Made by a program: the position numbers and the translations under genes. Below the pieces are notes generated by a model. The model was not told where the DNA came from and did not search any database. It saw only the letters and a program-made list of their open reading frames with translations. Positions 22,206 through 26,845 of a stretch of DNA of 26,845 bases are shown piece by piece. How positions within the stretch are numbered: the stretch's first letter is position 1; every line of letters starts with the position of its first letter. The DNA comes from an uncultured Collinsella sp. (GTDB lineage: Bacteria; Actinomycetota; Coriobacteriia; Coriobacteriales; Coriobacteriaceae), in the NCBI GenBank assembly GCA_900759045.1, contig CAAETU010000071.1, positions 1 through 26,845 of the forward strand, given 5' to 3'.

Positions 22206-22287
22206 GAGATGAGTCGATTTGCCCCGAAAGAGGAGGGCATTGACCTTAGGGTCATGCCCGACGAATGAGCGGCAAATCGGCCATCTC
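22206..22287 (-). ncRNA. Structured 3'-UTR element with conserved internal loop
   Basis: On the minus strand, GAGATG (22282-22287) and CGATTTGCC (22271-22279) pair with 22206-22211 and 22215-22223. Inside is a hairpin 22249-22258 with 22235-22245 (GGGCATGACC, 3-4 nt loop, one bulge). The internal loop strands, ATTCGTC and TCCTCTTTC, and the inner hairpin recur at 26782-26829 on the other strand with compensating changes. It begins 12 nt after the stop of the last ABC gene. I do not recognise the family. The conserved loop with changing stems argues for an RNA that functions as RNA. Confidence 0.6.
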
Positions 22288-22298
22288 GGCGAGCCGAA

Positions 22299-24218
22299 CT
22301 ACTCCAGCTCAAACGCTCCGGTATAGAGCTGGTAGTAATACCCGCGCTTGGCGATCAGCTCGTCGTGGTTGCCGCGCTCGATGATGCGGCCGTGATCCAG
22401 ACAGATGATCGCGTCGGAGTTGCGCACGGTGGACAGGCGGTGCGCGATGACAAACGTCGTGCGGCCCTCCATGAGCTTGTCCATGCCGGCTTGCACGATG
22501 GCCTCGGTGCGGGTATCAATGCTCGACGTGGCCTCGTCCAGGATCATCGCCGGCGGATCGGCGACGGCGGCGCGTGCGATCGAGATCAACTGGCGCTGGC
22601 CCTGCGACAGCTGCGCGCCGTTGCCGGTGAGCATGGTGTCGTAGCCGTCGGGCAGGCGGGTGATAAAGTCGTCCGCGCCCGCGAGCTTGGCCGCCGCGAT
22701 GCACTCCTCGTCGGTGGCGTCCAGGTTGCCGTAGCGGATGTTGTCCATCACGGTGCCGGTGAACAGGTTCACGTCCTGCAGCACAACGCCCAGCGAGCGG
22801 CGCAGATCGGCCTTGCGGATCTTGTTGACGTTGATGCCGTCGTAGCGGATCTTGCCGTCGGCGATGTCGTAGAAGCGGTTGATGAGGTTGGTGATGGTCG
22901 TCTTGCCGGCACCGGTGGCGCCGACAAACGCGACCTTCTGGCCCGGCTTGGCAAACACGGACACGCCGTGCAGCACCTCGTGGTCGGGCGTGTAGCCAAA
23001 GTCAACGTTGTCCATGACCAGGTCGCCGCGCAGCGGTACGTACTCGATCTCGCCGGTTGCACGGTGCGGATGTTTCCATGCCCACATGCCGGTGTGGTGG
23101 TCGGCCTCCTCGAGCTGCCAGGTGTCGGGGTTCACCTGAGCGTTGACGAGCGTCACATAGCCTTCGTCGGCTTCGGGTTCCTCGTCGATGAGCTCAAAGA
23201 TACGGTCGGCGCCGGCGAGGCCCATGACCACGGCGTTGATCTGCTGCGAGATCTGGCCGATCTGTCCGCAGAACTGCTTGGTCATGTTGAGGAACGGCAC
23301 CACGACGGCGATGGACAGTGCCATGCCCGAGATGCTCAGGTTGGGCACGCCCAGCGCCAGGAAAATGCCGCCTGCCAGTGCGACCAGCACGTAGAGCAGG
23401 TTGCCCAGGTTCATAAGGATAGGCATGAGGATGTTGGCGTACATGTTGGCCTTTTGCGAGACCTCGAAGAGCTTTTCGTTGCGCTCGTCAAAATCGGCCT
23501 CGGCGGCAGACTCGTGGCAGAATGCCTTGACGACCTTCTGGCCGTTCATGACTTCCTCGATATGGCCCTCGACAACGCCGAGCTCGGTCTGCTGCGCAAT
23601 AAAGAAGCGCGCGGAGTTGGAGCCGAGCAGCTTGGTCATAAAGGTCATAAAGGCGACGCCTGCCACAATGACCAGGCACATCCAAACGCTGTAGTACAGC
23701 ATGATAAAGAACACCGTGACGATGACGATGGTCGTCATGAGCAGGTTGGGCAGCGACTGGCTGATCATCTGGCGCAGTGTGTCGATGTCGTTGGTGTAGT
23801 GGCTCATGATGTCGCCGCGCTGGTGCGTGTCGAAGTAGCGGATCGGCAGGTCCTGCATGCGGTTGAACATCTTCTCGCGCAGCTTCTCGAGCGAGCCCTG
23901 CGTGACGATGGCCATGGCGCGGTTCCAGAACAGCGAGGACAGGATGCCGACGCCGTAGATGCAGGCGAGGGTGGTCACGAGCTGTGCGATTTTGGGCTGT
24001 GCAGCTTCCCAATCGCCCGACTGCCACGATTCGCTAATAATCTGCAGGGCGCTCTGAAGGAAGGTCGCGCCGATGGAGTTGATGATGGCGCAGAGCACCA
24101 CGCCGACGACGACGAGGGGCAAAAGCACGGGGTAGAAGCCAAAGAGCGTCTTGATGAGGCGCGACATGGTGCCACCCTTGCGGTTGAGCGCGCGCTCGGC
24201 GGTCGTTGCCTTACTCAT
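22299..24218 (-). CDS. ABC exporter half-transporter, catalytic subunit
   Basis: Type IV (B-type) exporter subunit of 639 residues: six-helix membrane domain at about 20-340 and ATPase domain at about 400-630. Walker A GATGAGKTT is at 433-441, the signature is altered (LSQGQ, 537-541), Walker B is MILDE with catalytic Glu 562, and the switch His is 593. An insert of about 45 residues (352-396, with MWAWKHPHR) separates the two domains. Together with the neighbour it should form a heterodimer in which this subunit supplies the good Walker site and the poor signature. ATG 24218 has GGAGG 8 nt upstream and overlaps the preceding gene by 8 nt. Cargo is unknown; drugs, lipids or peptides are typical. 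Confidence 0.94.
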   Translation of the reverse strand: MSKATTAERALNRKGGTMSRLIKTLFGFYPVLLPLVVVGVVLCAIINSIGATFLQSALQIISESWQSGDWEAAQPKIAQLVTTLACIYGVGILSSLFWNRAMAIVTQGSLEKLREKMFNRMQDLPIRYFDTHQRGDIMSHYTNDIDTLRQMISQSLPNLLMTTIVIVTVFFIMLYYSVWMCLVIVAGVAFMTFMTKLLGSNSARFFIAQQTELGVVEGHIEEVMNGQKVVKAFCHESAAEADFDERNEKLFEVSQKANMYANILMPILMNLGNLLYVLVALAGGIFLALGVPNLSISGMALSIAVVVPFLNMTKQFCGQIGQISQQINAVVMGLAGADRIFELIDEEPEADEGYVTLVNAQVNPDTWQLEEADHHTGMWAWKHPHRATGEIEYVPLRGDLVMDNVDFGYTPDHEVLHGVSVFAKPGQKVAFVGATGAGKTTITNLINRFYDIADGKIRYDGINVNKIRKADLRRSLGVVLQDVNLFTGTVMDNIRYGNLDATDEECIAAAKLAGADDFITRLPDGYDTMLTGNGAQLSQGQRQLISIARAAVADPPAMILDEATSSIDTRTEAIVQAGMDKLMEGRTTFVIAHRLSTVRNSDAIICLDHGRIIERGNHDELIAKRGYYYQLYTGAFELE

Positions 24219-26025
24219 GTGCCTCGCCTCCTTCCTGGGTTTGGGCTTGCGTTGCGGATGCCTCGGTGTCGGCCTCGACGGCTCCTTCGCCCTCGGCAGA
24301 CATCTTGTTCTGCGAGGTAAAGGTCTCGCGGTAGATCTCGCTCGTCTTGAGCAGCTCGTCGTGGTTACCGATCTGCGCGATACGGCCGCCCTCCATGACG
24401 ATGATGCGATCGGCGTCCTGCACGGAGCTAATGCGCTGGGCGATGATGAGCTTGGTCGTGTTGGGCAGATAGCTTGCCAGCCCTGCGCGAATCTTGGCGT
24501 CGGTCTTGGTGTCGACGGCGCTGGTGGAGTCGTCCAGGATCAAGATCTTGGGGCGACGCAGCAGGGCACGCGCAATGCACAGGCGCTGCTTCTGACCGCC
24601 GGAAACATTGGAGCCGCCCTGTTCGATCCAGGTGTCATAGCCCTTGGGGAAGCCATCGACAAACTCGTCGGCGCAGGCCAGATGCGCGGCCTCGCGGACC
24701 TCTTCGTCGGTGGCGTTCGGGTCGCCCCAGCGCAGGTTCTCGGCAATCGTGCCGCTAAACAGCACGTTTTTCTGCAGCACCATGGCCACCTGGTGGCGCA
24801 GGGCGTCCAAGTCGTAGTCGCGCACATCCACGCCACCCACGCGCACGGTGCCTTCGGTGGCGTCGTACAGGCGGGCAATGAGGTTTACGAGCGTGGACTT
24901 GGCCGAGCCGGTGCCGCCGATGATGCCGATGGTCTCGCCGCTCTTAATGTGCAGGTCGATATCATCGAGCGCCTGGCGTTTCGCATGCGCGGAATACTTA
25001 AAGCTCACGTGGTCAAAGTCGATAGAACCGTCGGCAACCTCGAGCACGGGCTCGGCGGGATCAGCGATCGTGGGCTCGGCGGCAAGCACCTCGGTAATGC
25101 GGTGCGCCGATTCGTCGGCCATGGTCACCATGACAAAGATCATCGACAGCTGCATCAGGCTCATGAGGATCTGGAAGCCATAGGTAAAGATCGAGGAGAG
25201 CTGGCCCACGTCGAACAGCGTGCCCTGGCTCGTGATGATGAGCTTGGAGCCCAGGTAGATGATGACGACAAACGCGCCGTTGACGCAGATGTTCATCATG
25301 GGGTTGTTAAAGGCGAGCAGCTTCTCGGCGCGGGTGAAGTCCATCTGGACGTCGCGTGCGGCGGTCGCGAACTTCTCCTTCTCAAAGTCTTCGCGCACGT
25401 AGCTCTTGACCACGCGCATGCCGGTGACGTTTTCCTCGACGGACTCGTTAAGGGCGTCGTACTTGTGGAACACGCGCGAGAAGATGGGGCGTACCTTAAA
25501 GATGATAAAGAACAGTCCAAAGCCCAGCAGCGGAATGATGACCAGGTAGACCATGGCGACGCTGCCGCCCATGATAAATGCCATGGTAAAGGCGAAGATC
25601 AATACCAGCGGCGCGCGCACGGCGATACGGATGATCATCATAAAGGCCTGCTGCACGTTGTTGATATCGGTGGTCAGGCGCGTGACGAGCGAGGAGCTCG
25701 AGAACTCATCGATGTTGGCAAAGCTGAACGTTTGGATCTTGTAGAACAGGTCGTGACGCAGGTTCTTAGCGAAGCCGCAACTCGCATGGCTGCAGGTGAC
25801 GCCGGCAGCGGCGCCAAAAGCAAGCGACGTCAGCGCGATGAGCACCAAAAAGCCCGCGGTGGGAAGCATCTCGGCTACGGTGGTGCCATCTTTGATGGCG
25901 TCGATCAGGTTGGCGGTGATAAATGGAATCAGCATCTCGCAGAGCACCTCGCCAAGCACGAGCAACGGCGTGGCAACGGTGACTTTCATATAGTCGCGGA
26001 TGCTGCCCATGAGGGTTTTAATCAT
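24211..26025 (-). CDS. ABC exporter half-transporter, degenerate-site subunit
   Basis: Partner subunit of 604 residues with the same domain order. Walker A is GGTGSAKST (370-378, Ala for the usual Gly), the signature is canonical (SGGQ, 475-478), Walker B is ILILDD with Asp 499 in place of the catalytic Glu, and the switch residue is Gln 530 (IIAQR) in place of His. These are the known marks of the non-hydrolysing site in heterodimeric exporters such as TM287/288 and BmrCD. The C-terminus has an acidic, Glu/Ala/Thr-rich tail of about 30 residues. ATG 26025 overlaps the MarR stop by 8 nt with GGGAGGAA upstream, which implies translational coupling. Confidence 0.94.
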   Translation of the reverse strand: MIKTLMGSIRDYMKVTVATPLLVLGEVLCEMLIPFITANLIDAIKDGTTVAEMLPTAGFLVLIALTSLAFGAAAGVTCSHASCGFAKNLRHDLFYKIQTFSFANIDEFSSSSLVTRLTTDINNVQQAFMMIIRIAVRAPLVLIFAFTMAFIMGGSVAMVYLVIIPLLGFGLFFIIFKVRPIFSRVFHKYDALNESVEENVTGMRVVKSYVREDFEKEKFATAARDVQMDFTRAEKLLAFNNPMMNICVNGAFVVIIYLGSKLIITSQGTLFDVGQLSSIFTYGFQILMSLMQLSMIFVMVTMADESAHRITEVLAAEPTIADPAEPVLEVADGSIDFDHVSFKYSAHAKRQALDDIDLHIKSGETIGIIGGTGSAKSTLVNLIARLYDATEGTVRVGGVDVRDYDLDALRHQVAMVLQKNVLFSGTIAENLRWGDPNATDEEVREAAHLACADEFVDGFPKGYDTWIEQGGSNVSGGQKQRLCIARALLRRPKILILDDSTSAVDTKTDAKIRAGLASYLPNTTKLIIAQRISSVQDADRIIVMEGGRIAQIGNHDELLKTSEIYRETFTSQNKMSAEGEGAVEADTEASATQAQTQEGGEAHE

Positions 26026-26524
26026 CCAGTTCCTCCCAGGTTACACGGATTTTATCGAGCATTTCGGCGAGGTCCTCGCGCTCGTCGTGGGTGAGCGCAC
26101 TAAAGGCCTGCTCTCTAAAGCGAATGCGGGCTGCCTGGTCGATGCGGGCGTTTTCCCGGCCGGTCTCGGTCAGGCGAATGGTGAGCTGCCGTCGATCCTT
26201 GGGGTTACGGCTGCGCTCGATGAGGCCGTTGAGCTCGAGCTTGGACAGGATCTCGGAAAGCGACCCCGGCTTGAGGTCAAAGTGCATGCCGAGTTCCTGC
26301 TGCGACATCTCGCCGCCGGGTTGCTTGGCCAGCAGGCAGATGATGGGCGCCTTGCCGGACACGCCTCCGCCATGAAAATGCATGTAATGGCCGCAAAAGC
26401 CCAGGCCATTGAGGATGCGTTTGGCAAGCTTGTCTTCTGAGCTAACCGCTTCGGGTGCATCCGCCGGCTGTGACGGGTCGCCGTCGGGCTCGTGCGAACA
26501 AAGGTTAAGAGGTTCATCGCACAT
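26018..26524 (-). CDS. MarR family transcriptional regulator
   Basis: Regulator of 168 residues with a winged-helix core at about 55-125: MSQQELGMHFDLKPGSLSEILSKLELNGLIERSRNPKDRRQLTIRLT pattern, ending in the wing motif RNPKDRRQ. The N-terminal 35 residues are polar and probably disordered, and a His/Gly patch (CGHYMHFHGGG, about 44-54) precedes the fold, which could bind a ligand or metal. First gene of the operon with both ABC subunits. AAAGGAG is 12 nt before ATG 26524, and an in-frame TAA lies two codons upstream, so the start is fixed. It probably represses its own operon through the inverted repeat at 26546-26581. Confidence 0.93.
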   Translation of the reverse strand: MCDEPLNLCSHEPDGDPSQPADAPEAVSSEDKLAKRILNGLGFCGHYMHFHGGGVSGKAPIICLLAKQPGGEMSQQELGMHFDLKPGSLSEILSKLELNGLIERSRNPKDRRQLTIRLTETGRENARIDQAARIRFREQAFSALTHDEREDLAEMLDKIRVTWEELDD

Positions 26525-26545
26525 GAATTAGTGTTGCTCCTTTCT

Positions 26546-26581
26546 TTAGTTAGGTAGTGGAATTGTTTTGTGCCTAACCAA
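26546..26581. promoter_or_regulatory. Candidate MarR operator
   Basis: TTAGTTAGG (26546-26554) and CCTAACCAA (26573-26581) are inverted repeats matching at 8 of 9 positions, 18 bp apart. The right arm overlaps the -10 box and the transcription start of the MarR promoter, a typical place for autorepression. Confidence 0.6.
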
Positions 26582-26608
26582 TCTAGGAGCATGAGAAATG
26601 AATGTCAA
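26580..26608 (-). promoter_or_regulatory. Sigma70-type promoter of the MarR-ABC operon
   Basis: On the minus strand a consensus -35 TTGACA (26603-26608) is followed after exactly 17 bp by TAGATT (26580-26585). Predicted start is near 26573, about 50 nt before the MarR ATG. The best promoter in the window. Confidence 0.85.
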
Positions 26609-26623
26609 GGTACCAAACTAGTG

Positions 26624-26829
26624 GTTACGCGGTTTTACCAAACCGCGTAACGGCTCGACGCTGCAAACCCGCCAGAGCGGCAATCTGCCTTTCAACTTCG
26701 GCGGCATGACCTTATAGAGTTACGGCGTTTTACCAAACGCCGTAACCGGCCGACGCTGCAAACGCTCCTAAGCGGCAATCTGGCGTTCAATCGTCGGGCA
26801 TGGCCACAAGGCCTATGCCCTCCTCTTTC
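26624..26829 (+). ncRNA. Tandem covarying hairpin elements at the right edge
   Basis: Two copies 95 bp apart. Each opens with a perfect 12-bp hairpin and a TACC loop: 26624-26651 (GTTACGCGGTTT arm) and 26719-26746 (GTTACGGCGTTT arm). The two stems differ by two base pairs, both changed on both arms. Each is followed by a related stretch starting GACGCTGCAAAC, with a second small hairpin. Copy 1 breaks off near 26711; copy 2 continues to a GGGCATGGCC hairpin (26797-26821) and an outer TGGCGT/ACGCCA stem (26781-26786 with 26830-26835). The 3' part is homologous to 22206-22287. Strand is given by that homology; no promoter was seen and the element may run past the window edge. Confidence 0.6.
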
Positions 26830-26845
26830 ACGCCACCTTGCTCGC

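Noticed and set aside
21843..22268. Plus-strand 141-codon frame over array 2 and its terminator
   Set aside because: It covers repeat array, terminator and RNA hairpin, and its product shows no family features.
22365..26094. Two plus-strand frames of about 650 codons opposite the ABC genes
   Set aside because: Low-complexity Val/His/Asp-rich antisense products; the minus strand carries complete ABC proteins.
26624..26746. CRISPR repeat or integron attC pair
   Set aside because: Only two hairpins with similar, not unique, intervening sequence; the GTTAC ends lack the attC core arrangement and there is no integrase or cassette gene.

Overview
The window looks like a chromosomal segment of a high-GC actinobacterium of the class Coriobacteriia. 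Collinsella is the best guess. This rests on overall gene content, strong GC bias at third codon positions, and dispersed palindromes of the AAAGGGACNGTCCCTTT type; the genus assignment is inference. No rRNA, tRNA, transposase, integrase or phage gene was seen.

Layout from left to right. (1) Positions 1-727 carry no protein gene. They hold a regular 61-62 bp repeat array, a minus-strand terminator, and a long rod-shaped structured RNA that resembles 6S RNA. (2) 728-4118: an LTA-synthase-type membrane sulfatase (-) and a nitroreductase (+). (3) 4237-9015: a potassium module with a Kup transporter, a 64-residue membrane protein, a terminator with a duplicated left arm, and a KdpD/KdpE-like two-component pair whose sensor lacks the classical N-terminal Kdp domain. 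(4) 9040-16132: an RlmKL-type rRNA methyltransferase with an apparently dead N-terminal methyltransferase half, a Cof-type HAD phosphatase, a transaldolase-family enzyme with a partial copy of its 3' end downstream, and the RNA-binding protein Tex. (5) 16207-20631: a probable minus-strand operon of short-chain dehydrogenase, OFA-type MFS transporter and Gfo/Idh/MocA oxidoreductase, divergent from a LysR regulator; this is probably uptake and oxidation of a sugar, polyol or organic acid. (6) 20675-21766: a membrane diguanylate cyclase gene broken by one in-frame TGA. (7) 21958-22287: a second, smaller copy of the left-edge repeat array, a terminator and a structured RNA element. (8) 22299-26608: a MarR regulator and two half-ABC exporters with 8-nt overlaps between genes, forming a heterodimeric exporter with one degenerate ATP site, read from a clear sigma70-type promoter with a palindromic operator candidate. 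(9) 26624-26845: tandem hairpin elements with compensatory base changes. Their 3' part is homologous to the RNA element downstream of the ABC operon, in the opposite orientation.

The two most unusual things are not protein genes. One is the pair of arrays built from 15-bp half-sites in strictly alternating orientation every 30-31 bp, each abutting the poly-T side of a terminator. The other is the covarying RNA hairpin family that brackets the MarR-ABC operon. Neither matches a feature type I can name with confidence.
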